Of a stretch of DNA of 64,000 bases, positions 1-11,096 are shown one piece after another. Positions within the stretch are counted from its first letter, which is position 1, and the number at the start of each line of letters is the position of its first letter. The notes under the pieces are model-generated. The model saw nothing but the letters and a program-made list of their open reading frames with translations. It ran no database searches and was not told where the DNA came from. Source of the stretch: Clytia hemisphaerica (taxonomy: Eukaryota; Cnidaria; Hydrozoa; Leptothecata; Clytiidae); contig CACVBU010000616.1 of assembly GCA_902728285.1 (NCBI GenBank), positions 1,799,309 to 1,863,308 on the forward strand. The letters are read 5' to 3'. The position numbers were made by a program, and so were the translations under genes.

Positions 1-410
1 ATAAATACCTATTTGTTGAATTTAGGAAAAAGTTTTTGCACAATGGAGAACTTATTTTCTCATGATTGTCATCTTCCCCTTGCACTCCTTTTTAGCCAAG
101 ATATCTGAGGGATTTTGAAAAAACCAAAGCCTCGAAAGGTAATTATTTCAATTCTAAAGTCTAATTTTGAATTTCTTACTCTGAGGTGCCAAACCTAAAT
201 TGTTGCCTCCTCGATAAAAGTTTTCGTCAAACAAATTTAAGTTTTTCATGATTTTCTAAAATAACCCCTAAACAATCATTGTTGGGTTCTGCCGTTGGCC
301 AAAATTAAAAAATATGTCATCTCGTCAAATCTAAAAACTTTCGATTTCAGGATTTTTGCTGCTCCCCAAAATAAGTTCTAAGATTGCAATAAACAAGATG
401 GATGGAAATA
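1..410. other. non-coding, nothing recognised
   Basis: AT-rich sequence with stops in all frames. I see no exon, repeat or element boundary that I can support. Confidence 0.5.
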
Positions 411-818
411 CACGCTTTTTATATAAGAATAGTGTACTTTGGATGAGGGTCAAGTATTCTAAAGTACCAAAATTGAAGGTGAAATATTCTTAACGTATTC
501 TTCCATTTTTAGACTTGACTTTTCTACAAACATGAGAAAAGATCAATTTGAGAGTTTTGGACTGAGTGAACATTTGGGTTAAAATTACATTTATAAATTA
601 TTATTTATTAATAACATTTTTACATCATTACTTCCTCAAACCATCAATTTATCTCTAACAAAGGATCCTTTTTTTCTGATAACCAAATTTCAAAATGACA
701 GAAGACTGTGAAAATCTGTGAAATTCACCCTAGAGGGTATTCTTAGGGTATTCTTACGATTTGGCCAATTTTCACCCTGATATTCTTATAGAAGATATTC
801 TTATTTAAAAAAAGCGTG
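411..818. mobile_element. MITE, CACGC-end family, copy 1
   Basis: The left end reads CACGCTTTTTATATAAGAAT and the right end is its inverted counterpart (ATTCTTATTTAAAAAAAGCG then TG), and both ends abut TA, consistent with a TA target duplication. The interior has no coding capacity. Similar ends recur at 61,973-62,189 and, more loosely, at 2,631-2,786 and 63,253-63,619, so this is a dispersed family. The TA duplication suggests a Tc1/mariner-type source, which is inference. Confidence 0.6.
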
Positions 819-820
819 TA

Positions 821-1762
821 CACTTTATAAGGGGGGTACTAGGGTTGGCGGTTGAGGGGTATGTGCGGATGGGACCTCCTTTGAGAGACTGATTTTTGCT
901 GAAAAAGTGAGCCTTAGAGAGGTGAAAAAACCGACCCTTACCGTCTGCACATATCCAGCACCCATTTTTGCTTAAGTACCCCCCCCCCCCGGAAGCTGGG
1001 TGAAAAATTTTTAATATGAGGTTGGGAACATGAGGCTTCCAGACTTTAAAACATACCATTTCTTAGGAAATTAGATCGAAATGATCACAAAATGTTGAAA
1101 ATAAGAACATATTTAGGCTAATTAACCAAAAAGTTAAGAGCGTCCCAAGGCTTCAAAATATTTAACGCTCTTATACAAATAATACTCAGGGAAAAAAAGG
1201 AAGCATTAAGATTAACGTTGTTAAATCCTGTGACGCCCAAATTACTGCCATCTAAATCAATAACATACCTACAGTTATCTGTATACTCTTGGCTACCACA
1301 AAGAAGATGTGTAGGGGTACATTTGACTATTTACACATCGTGTCAAGCAAAAGTGAAAACAGAAGTAATGTAAGTGAAAATCCTCAAATAAAAATCTAAA
1401 CCATTTTTATCACTCAACCTTGTTGTATTTGGCTGGGGGTTAATATAATATGCTGACAAATGACCAATTTTCGAGTTTTTTTTCTCCACCCATTAAATCC
1501 ACTGGAAGTATCGTGAATTTAGTATCTAATAAATATACATGAGGAAATAATCGAACAGATTAATCTGGCATTTTTGTGGATACTTTGATTAAGCATTACT
1601 GAGGAATAATTGGTGGTAATTTAATGGCAAAATGCTTTAAAAATGGCATTCTTAGGTTAAGTTGCCAAATTCCATGATGCCGGTATTCTCACCATATTCT
1701 TAATTTTTTGGCCCACTTCATCATAAATATTCTTAGAAATTATATTATTGTTAAAAAAACGT
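821..1762. other. non-coding spacer
   Basis: No convincing exon. A run of 14 C lies at 977-990. The stretch near 1,650-1,762 repeats the attctta-rich, AAAAAAACGTGTA-ending sequence seen at the right end of the CACGC-end MITEs, so it is probably a decayed relative. Confidence 0.4.
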
Positions 1763-2074
1763 GTAGAAGCCACAGATATCTGTAAAGCCCGAAGGGCTAG
1801 ATTTGCGGCTTTTATCAAAAAGTGAAGCTCATCTTTGGAAGGATTTCCTACCAGAGTCACGTGACTAAAATATGCAATTTCACCGGTTTGAGAGATGTGA
1901 AATAGCGTTTGCCGCCTACGTTTTTTGATCTCGCGCTCCGAAAACAATTAAAATGCTAGATCCTATCCATCGGCACGAAATTTAAAAAGTCAAATATTTG
2001 CTTCACTTTTTTTGCTGGAGAAAGCTTAAAGTTGCCTATCTAGCCCTTCGGGCTTAGATATCTGTGGTAGAAGC
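1763..2074. mobile_element. hAT-type MITE with 8-bp target duplication
   Basis: A 296-bp element (1,771-2,066) has inverted ends beginning CACAGATATCT and continuing into AGCCCGAAGGGCTAGAT, itself a small palindrome. It is flanked on both sides by the identical octamer GTAGAAGC (1,763-1,770 and 2,067-2,074). An 8-bp duplication and CA-starting ends are what hAT transposases leave. There is no coding capacity, so it would need a transposase from elsewhere. Confidence 0.85.
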
Positions 2075-2628
2075 TTGCAACCCAAATTACAGCAAGATCA
2101 GACGGGCGATTATACTGAAAGTTTGCATTTGGGGTAAAATACAGACCATTCTGTAAAATACCAACCGCTCACGTGACTAAATTGAAATTTTGCACACTGT
2201 CAAATGGTCAATATCTATCATTGGTGAAATTTTTAAGGCAAAAGCTCCAGTCAACGCGTATTTTACAGACCTGTCTGCAAAGTATCAAATACTTATGGAA
2301 CGATCTTTTTCTGCTACTAGTCTCTTTCATTTGACAAATCAGCCTTCAAAAATTTCGGTGGTCAAATCCGAACCCACATTTTTCAAATCATCTTCGATTT
2401 TTGACATGTGCGTATTATTTCCCGCTTGCCGTATTACATATTACAAATTTATCCAACTTTTGCCACTGGCATCTCAAGGCCTTGCTTTGAGAGATATGTA
2501 AATGCTGAAACTTATGAGTATCTTTCAAATGCAGCAAAGTCTCTGGAGAAAGTTTTTATACATCCTCTTCAGTACAACCCGTCAGTTTCCGTTTCCAGAA
2601 CAGGAAATATCGGAAGACCGTCTTTTGA
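2075..2628. other. non-coding spacer
   Basis: Several short open frames overlap here (2,190-2,731), but none has a recognisable domain, good codon bias or splice sites. A CACGTGACTAA word near 2,171 also occurs near 1,859. Confidence 0.35.
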
Positions 2629-2788
2629 TACATGTTTTTTCTTTTATAAGCATAACGTTTATAAGCATATGCAGGCTCAGTTTTTGGTACCTAAACAATG
2701 GCTCTATTGTTTGAGAACAATAGAATGCTAAGCATAATGCGAGCCTGATGTAGGGGCAGACACTTGCTTATAAAAAAAAAAACATGTA
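2629..2788. mobile_element. small MITE, CATG-end relative
   Basis: The left end CATGTTTTTTCTTTTATAAG and right end CTTATAAAAAAAAAAACATG are inverted copies of each other and both are bordered by TA. The element is about 156 bp without coding capacity. It resembles the CACGC-end family with CATG instead of CACG. Confidence 0.55.
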
Positions 2789-2882
2789 TTTACTATGGAG
2801 TTTTTTCAAACTTTAATTTTAAATTTTAAAAACGTACAAAACGCAGACCAGATAAAAACGGAGGGAATATATTTTGCGGACC

Positions 2883-3182
2883 GTCAAGTAAACAGTTTCA
2901 AATAGGAATGCGTCAAGTTGGAATACATCGACTTGAAATGTTTCAAATTGAAATGAATCGATCTGGAATACATCAAGTCGGAATACATCAAGTTGGAATG
3001 CGTTAAGTCGGAATGCGTCAAGTTGGAATGCGTTAAGTCGGAATACGTCAAATTGGAATGTCTCAGATTTGAATGCATCAAGTTGAAATGCATCAATTTG
3101 GTTGATTTGGAATACATCAAGGTGGAATGCGTTAAGTCGGAATACACCAATTTGAAATACGTCAAGTTGATTGAAATGCGCC
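2883..3182. repeat. 15-bp minisatellite
   Basis: About 20 degenerate copies of a 15-bp unit close to GTCAAGTTGGAATGC, with the common variant GTTAAGTCGGAATGC. As 15 is a multiple of three and the unit lacks stops, open frames run through it on both strands. They are a by-product of the repeat and I do not call them genes. Confidence 0.85.
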
Positions 3183-3630
3183 ATTCCAAAACGAAAACTG
3201 CATTTCAAGCTGGTGTTCTGCATTTCCAATTCGCCCATTCGATTTTGTCCAGTATATGACGCCATAGAGAACCCTCCCAAGGCCCAGTGAATCAAAACTT
3301 TCAAAAAATGGAAAAATAGACCTTTTCATAAATTACGTCACGAACATCACTTGAGGTATATTCCTCTTAGAATTTACCCAAGAAACAAGTCCACTAGAAT
3401 GTTAGCCATTTCATGTCAGTCTCGAGTTCAATAAGTTTTTTTAAACTAGAAACATGTGCCACATTGACCTTACCCTACCAAATCACTCCTTTAGGTTAAA
3501 AAATAATTTCAAAATTCTCAGGAGACAAATAAAATGAGACAACTTGAGATTCTTAAGAAAATAAAATGTTTACTTTCCATGCGATTAAACGTCATTAAAA
3601 AAATCAAAGTGATGTGTTTATACTGATTAG
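3183..3630. other. non-coding spacer left of the MITE array
   Basis: No exon or repeat recognised between the minisatellite and the array. Confidence 0.4.
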
Positions 3631-6600
3631 CTACAATCAGGGACAAAATATTTGGCACAAAAGGGAAATTCACCGGGGTGTTTTGAAACCACAATCGATT
3701 TGTAAGTGCTCTAAAGTAGGTTCGAAGGGTAGAGTTTTAACTCTGAGTTTTAACGCTAGACTTAAGACTTAGGACCTTAGGATCTGAGGATCCAAAAGTT
3801 CAAAAATGGTCTAGTAGGGCTTGAAATATAGCCTAGAAACCCATAAATCCCTCCCAGATCGAAATACTTGATGAAATCAAGTTGAAGGCCTAAAAATTGA
3901 CATTCTCGCTCGAACTTCAATTTTCGAAAAATTGTAAATTAGCCAAAAGTGCCAATATATTATGACCCTGATTGTCTAAGAAACTGAAAAATGCCAAATT
4001 CTGCTCACCAGGGGGTCTAATTTCAAGTTTCAAGCAATTTTTCGGGCTCAAAATCCGCCTTTTGTCAATTTTAGGGGCTAAAACTTGAAAAAAAGTCAAA
4101 ATTTTCTGAAATTTTCACGTTTTTGACTTTTCGTAAATTGGACCTTTTCAAAAAGTTAAATATTTCACAAAAAATTGATTTTGACCTAATGAAAATGCCT
4201 CAAAATGGTCGGAAAAGGGTTATTCTTCACATTTTTTGGGTTTTCTCCTAATTTTAGACCCCCCGCAGAGCAGATGGCATTTTTAATTTTCAAAGACAAT
4301 CAGGGACAAAATATTTGGCACAAAAGGGAAATTCACCGGGGTGTTTTGAAACCACAATCGATTTGTAAGTGCTCTAAAGTAGGTTCGAAGGGTAGAGTTT
4401 TAACTCTGAGTTTTAACGCGAGACTTAGACTTGGACCTTAGGATCTGAGACCAAGTTCAAAATGGTCTAGTAGGGCTTGAAATATAGCCTAGAAAACCCA
4501 TAAATCCCTCCCAGATCGAATACTTGATGAAATCAAGTTGAAGGCCTGAAAATTGACATTCTCGCTCGAACTTCAATTTTTCGAAAATTGTAAATTAGCC
4601 AAAAGTGCCAATATATTATGACCCTGATTGTCTAAGAAACTGAAAAATGCCAAATTCTGCTCACCAGGGGGTCTAATTTCAAGTTTCAAGCAATTTTTCG
4701 GGCTCAAAATCCGCCTTTTGTCAATTTTAGGGGCTAAAACTGAAAAAAGTCAATTTTCTGAAATTTTCACTTTTGACTTTTCGTAATTGGACCTTTCAAA
4801 AAGTTAAATATTTCACAAAAAATTGATTTTGACCTAATGAAAATGCCTCAAAATGGTCGGAAAAGGGTTATTCTTCACATTTTTTGGGTTTTCTCCTAAT
4901 TTTAGACCCCCCGCAGAGCAGAAATCGGCATTTTTAATTTTCAAAGACAATCAGGGACAAAATATTTGGCACAAAAGGGAAATTCACCGGGTTTTTGAAA
5001 CCACAATCGATTGTAAGTGCTCTAAATAGGTTCGAAGGTAGAGTTTTAAATCGAGTTTTTAACGCTAGACTTAAGACTTAGGACCTTAGGATCTGAGGAT
5101 CCAAAAGTTCAAAAATGGTCTAGTAGGGCTTGAAATATAGCCTAGAAACCCATAAATCCCTCCCAGATCGAAATACTTGATGAAATCAAGTTGAAGGCCT
5201 AAAAATTGACATTCTCGCTCGAACTTCAATTTTCGAAAAATTGTAAATTAGCCAAAAGTGCCAATATATTATGACCCTGATTGTCTAAGAAACTGAAAAA
5301 TGCCAAATTCTGTCACCAGGGGTCTAATTTCAATTTCAAGCAATTTTCGGGCTCAAATCCGCCTTTGTCAATTTTAGGGGCTAAAACTTGAAAAAAAGTC
5401 AAATTTTTGAAATTTTCACGTTTTTGACTTTTCGTAAATTGGACCTTTTCAAAAAGTTAATATTTCACAAAAATGATTTTACCTAATGAAAATGCCTCAA
5501 ATGTCGGAAAAGGGTTTATTCTTCACATTTTTTGGGTTTTCTCCTAATTTTAGACCCCCCGCAGAGCAGAAATCGGCATTTTTAATTTTCAAAGACAATC
5601 AGGGACAAAATATTTGGCACAAAAGGGAAATTCACCGGGGTGTTTTGAAACCACAATCGATTTGTAAGTGCTCTAAAGTAGGTTCGAAGGGTAGAGTTTT
5701 ACCTGAGTTTTAACGCTAGACTTAAGACTTAGGACCTTAGGATCTGAGGATCCAAAAGTTCAAAAATGGTCTAGTAGGGCTTGAAATATAGCCTAGAAAC
5801 CCATAAATCCCTCCCAGATCGAAATACTTGATGACAAGTTGAAGGCCTAAAAATTGACATTCTCGCTCGAACTTCAATTTTCGAAAATTGTAAATTACCA
5901 AAGTCCAATATATTATGACCCTGATTGTCTAAAAACAAATGCCAATTCTGCTCAGCGGGGGGTCTAATTTCAAGTTTCAAGCAATTTTTCGGGCTCAAAA
6001 TCCGCCTTTTGTCATTTTAGGGGCTAAAACTTGAAAAAAAGTCAAAATTCGAAATTTTCACGTTTTTGACTTTTCGTAAATTGGACCTTTTCAAAAAGTT
6101 AAATATTTCACAAAAAATTGATTTTGACCTAATGAAAATGCCTCAAAATGGTCGGAAAAGGGTTATTTTTCACATTTTTTGGGTTTTCTCCTAATTTTAG
6201 ACCCCCCGCAGAGCAGAAATCGGCATTTTTAATTTTCAAAGACTCAGGGACAAATATTTGGCACAAAGGGAAATTCACCGGGGTGTTTGACCACAATCGA
6301 TGTAAGTGTCTAAGTAGGTTCGAAGGTAGAGTTTAACTCTGAGTTTAACGCTAGACTTAAACTTGGACCTTAGGATCTGAGGATCCAAAAGTTCAAAAAT
6401 GGTCTAGTAGGGCTTGAAATATAGCCTAGAAACCCATAAATCCCTCCCAGATCGAAATACTTGATGAAATCAAGTTGAAGGCCTAAAAATTGACATTCTC
6501 GCTCGAACTTCAATTTTCGAAAAATTGTAAATTAGCCAAAAGTGCCAATATATTATGACCCTGATTGTCTAAGAAACTGAAAATGAAAATTCCTGCTCCC

Positions 6601-9600
6601 AGGGTTAATTTCAAGTTTCAAGCATTTTCGGGCTCAAAATCACCTTTTTAATTTAGGGCAAACTTGAAAAAAGTCAAAATTTCTGAAATTTTCACGTTTT
6701 TGACTTTTCGTAAATTGGACCTTTTCAAAAAGTTAAATATTTCACAAAAAATTGATTTTGACCTAATGAAAATGCCTCAAAATGGTCGGAAAAGGGTTAT
6801 TCTTCACATTTTTTGGGTTTTCTCCTAATTTTAGACCCCCCGCAGAGCAGAAATCGGCATTTTTTTTTCAAACATCAGGGACAAAATATTGGCACACAAG
6901 GGAAATTCACCGGGGTTTTTTGAACCCACAATCGATTTAAGTGCTCTAAAGTAGGTTCGAAGGGTAGAGTTTTAACTCTGATTTTAACGCTGACTGAAAA
7001 AGGCTTCGATCTGGGATTCACAAGTTCAAATGGTCTAGTAGGGCTTGAATATAGCCTAGAAACCCAAATCCCTCCCATCGAAATACTTGTGAAACAAGTT
7101 GAAGGCCGAAAATGACATCTCGCTCGAACTTAATTTCGAAATTGTAAATTAGCCAAAATGCCAATATATATGACCCTGATTGTCTAAGAAACTGAAAAAA
7201 TGCCAATTCTGCTCCCAGGGGGTCTATTTCAAGTTTCAAGCAATTTTGGGCTCAAAATCCGCCTTTTGTCAGTTAGGGGCTAAAACTTGAAAAAAAGTCA
7301 AAATTTTCTGAAATTTTCACGTTTTTGACTTTTCGTAAATTGGACCTTTTCAAAAAGTTAAATATTTCACAAAAAATTGATTTTGACCTAATGAAAATGC
7401 TCAAATGGTCGGAAAGGGTTTTCTTCACATTTTTGGGTTTTTCCTAATTTAGACCCCCGCGAGCAAAATCGGCATTTTTAATTTTCAAAGACAATCAGGG
7501 ACAAAATATTTGGCACAAAAGGGAAATTCACCGGGGTGTTTTGAAACCACAATCGATTTGTAAGTGCTCTAAAGTAGGTTCGAAGGGTAGAGTTTTAACT
7601 CTGAGTTTTAACGCTAGACTTAAGACTTAGGACCTTAGGATCTGAGGATCCAAAAGTTCAAAAATGGTCTAGTAGGGCTTGAAATATAGCCTAGAAACCA
7701 TAATCCCTCCCAGATCGAAATACTGATGAATCAAGTTGAAGGCCTAAAATTGACATTCCGCTCGAACTTCAATTTTCGAAAATTGTAATTAGCCAAGTGC
7801 AATATATTATGACCCTGATTGTCTAAGAAACTGAAAAATGCCAAATTCTGCTCACCAGGGGGTCTAATTTCAAGTTTCAAGCAATTTTTCGGGCTCAAAA
7901 TCCGCCTTTTGTCAATTTTAGGGGCTAAAACTTGAAAAAAAGTCAAAATTTTCTGAAATTTTCACGTTTTTGACTTTCGTAAATGGACCTTTCAAAAAGT
8001 TAAATATTTCACAAAAAATGATTTGACCTAAGAAAAATGCTCAATGTCGGAAAGGGTTATTTTCACATTTTTTGGGTTTTCTCCTAATTTTAGACCCCCC
8101 GCAGAGCAGAAATCGGCATTTTTAATTTTCAAAGACAATCAGGGACAAAATATTTGGCACAAAAGGGAAATTCACCGGGGTGTTTTGAAACCACAATCGA
8201 TTTGTAAGTGCTCTAAAGTAGGTTCGAAGGGTAGAGTTTTAACTCTGAGTTTTAACGCTAGACTTAGACTAGGACCTTAGGATCTTAGGATCCAAAGTTC
8301 AAAATGGTCTAGTAGGGCTTGAAATATAGCCTAGAAACCCATAAATCCCTCCCAGATCGAAATACTTGATGAAATCAAGTTGAAGGCCTAAAAATTGACA
8401 TTCTCGCTCGAACTTCAATTTTCGAAAAATTGTAAATACAAATGCCAATATATTATGACCTGATTGTCTAAGAAAACTGAAAATGCCAATTCGCTCACCA
8501 GGGGTCTAATTTCAAGTTTCAAGCAATTTTTCGGGCTCAAAATCCGCCTTTTGTCAATTTTAGGGGCTAAAACTTGAAAAAAAGTCAAAATTTTCTGAAA
8601 TTTTCACGTTTTTGACTTTTCGTAAATTGGACCTTTTCAAAAAGTTAAATATTTCACAAAAAATTGATTTTACCTAATGAAATGACTAAAATGTCGGAAA
8701 AGGGTCTTCACATTTTTTGGGTTTCTCCTAATTTTAGACCCCCGCAGAGCAGAAATCGGATTTTAATTTTCAAGACATCGGACAAAAATTTGGCACAAAA
8801 GGGAATTCACGGGTGTTTTGAAACCACAATCATTTAAGTGCTCAAAGTAGGTTTCGAAGGGTAGAGTTTAACTCTGAGTTTAACGCTAGACTTAAGACTT
8901 AGGAACCTTGGATCTGAGGATCCAAAAGTTCAAAAATGGTCTAGTAGGGCTTGAAATATAGCCTAGAAACCCATAAATCCCTCCCAGATCGAAATACTTG
9001 ATGAAATCAAGTTGAAGGCCTAAAAATTGACATTCTCGCTCGAACTTCAATTTTCGAAAAATTGTAAATTAGCCAAAAGTGCCAATATATTATGACCCTG
9101 ATTGTCTAAGAAACTGAAAAATGCCAAATTCCTCACAGGGGTCTAATCAAGTTTCGCAATTTTCGGGCTCAATCCGCCTTTTGCAATTTTGGGGCTAAAA
9201 CTTGAAAAAAGTCAAAATTTTCTGAAATTTTACGTTTTGACTTTCGTAATTGGACCTTTTCAAAAAGTTAAATATTTTCAAAAAATTGATTTTGACCTAA
9301 TGAAAATGCCTCAAAATGGTCGGAAAAGGGTTATTCTTCACATTTTTTGGGTTTTCTCCTAATTTTAGACCCCCCGCAGAGCAGAAATCGGCATTTTTAA
9401 TTTTCAAAGACAATCAGGGACAAAATATTTGGCACAAAAGGGAAATTCACCGGGGTGTTTTGAAACCACAATCGATTTGTAAGTGCTCTAAAGTAGGTTC
9501 GAAGGGTAGAGTTTTAACTCTGAGTTTTAACGCTAGACTTAAGACTTAGGACCTTAGGATCTGAGGATCCAAAAGTTCAAAAATGGTCTAGTAGGGCTTG

Positions 9601-10520
9601 AAATATAGCCTAGAAACCCATAAATCCCTCCCAGATCGAAATACTTGATGAAATCAGTGAAGGCTAAAATCCAAAAGTTCAAAAATGGTTAGTAGGGCTT
9701 GAAAATAGCCTAGAAACCCATAAATCCCTCCCAGATCGAAATACTTGATGAAATCAAGTTGAAGGCCTAAAAATTGACATTCTCGCTCGAACTTCAATTT
9801 TCGAAAAATTGTAAATTAGCCAAAAGTGCCAATATATTATGACCCTGATTGTCTAAGAAACTGAAAAATGCCAAATTCTGCTCAGCGGGGGGTCTAATTT
9901 CAAGTTTCAAGCAATTTTTCGGGCTCAAAATCCGCCTTTTGTCAATTTTAGGGGCTAAAACTTGAAAAAAAGTCAACATTTTCTGAAATTTTCACGTTTT
10001 TGACTTTTCGTAAATTGGACCTTTTCAAAAAGTTAAATATTTCACAAAAAATTGATTTTGACCTAATGAAAATGCCTCAAAATGGTCGGAAAAGGGTTAT
10101 TTTTCACATTTTTTGGGTTTTCTCCTAATTTTAGACCCCCCGCAGAGCAGAAATCGGCATTTTTAATTTTCAAAGACAATCAGGGACAAAATATTTGGCA
10201 CAAAAGGGAAATTCACCGGGGTGTTTTGAAACCACAATCGATTTGTAAGTGCTCTAAAGTAGGTTCGAAGGGTAGAGTTTTAACTCTGAGTTTTAACGCT
10301 AGACTTAAGACTTAGGACCTTAGGATCTGAGGATCCAAAAGTTCAAAAATGGTCTAGTAGGGCTTGAAATATAGCCTAGAAACCCATAAATCCCTCCCAG
10401 ATCGAAATACTTGATGAAATCAAGTTGAAGGCCTAAAAATTGACATTCTCGCTCGAACTTCAATTTTCGAAAAATTGTAAATTAGCCAAAAGTGCCAATA
10501 TATTATGACCCTGATTGTAG
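3631..10520. repeat. tandem array of a MITE-like unit of about 640 bp
   Basis: Roughly ten and a half head-to-tail copies. The anchor CAGGGACAAAATATTTGGCA occurs at 3638, 4301, 4952, 5600, 6245, 6876, 7496, 8140, about 8778, 9415 and 10191, giving periods of 620-663 bp and one of 776 bp that contains an extra internal duplication near 9,655-9,770. Each period alternates two segments of about 330 bp: one runs from CAGGG to CCCTG, the other from CCCTGATTGTC to GACAATCAGGG, and both have inverted ends. The whole array starts CTACAATCAGGG and ends CCCTGATTGTAG, so it also behaves as one inverted-ended block. CAGGG ends are typical of hAT elements, but I could not find a target duplication. Short open frames inside are repeats of one another and not genes. 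Confidence 0.9.
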
Positions 10521-10558
10521 TACTTATCAAAGAAAAAAATCAGTAAATCACACCCGTG

Positions 10559-11045
10559 TGAAAACTATTATTAATACAATAATGACCGGTTAGTGAGGGC
10601 TGTACTGACTGAGAAAAATTGCCCGAGGTCAAGTGACGACCGAGCTTGCGAGGTTGTTGCGTTGACCGAGGGCAATATCTTCAGTACAGACCGAAAAAAT
10701 TGGGTCAAGCTGGAGTTTCTACAAGGTTTTTGATGATTCGGTTGGTCGTTGAATCTTGAGACAAAGGATTTTATTGCTTTTTCAAAAGAGCGCGTCATCT
10801 CTATTATTTCAAATAACCAATTAGTGAAGTATCTTATAAAAACTCCAGCTCATCCCAAAAAATTAGAGAAATGATGTCAACGCATTGTTTATTCTTTTGA
10901 AAAAGTGACGTCACAATGAATTTTCCTAACGACGGGCAACTCTGGACAATGTAGGCCCGTCGTCGTGCGAAAAGAACCAATTGCATTGCGCAAAAAGTCG
11001 TGTAGCCCGCTTCGAAAAAGTAACCGGTTAACAAAATAATATTAT
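10559..11045. mobile_element. putative short DNA element with ACCGGTTA ends
   Basis: A GC-richer island with weakly inverted ends (ATGACCGGTTAGT on the left, AGTAACCGGTTAACA on the right, each beside an AATAAT-rich tract). It contains an imperfect inverted stretch around GACCGAGCTTGCGAGGTTG. No duplication is seen and the borders are approximate. It sits just beyond the last recognised exon of the minus-strand zinc-knuckle gene. Confidence 0.35.
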
Positions 11046-11096
11046 TAACACAAGCAATCAATTAGCAATATAGGTTATGAAGCAAAGAATACTTAC

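Noticed and set aside
2819-3304. 161-codon minus-strand frame of FQLDAFRLN-type repeats
   Set aside because: It is explained by the 15-bp minisatellite lacking stops; no start context or splice sites.
4205-10315. Recurrent frames of about 60-78 codons on both strands of the MITE array
   Set aside because: The same sequence repeats with each array unit, both strands are open, and indels break many copies. No domain.
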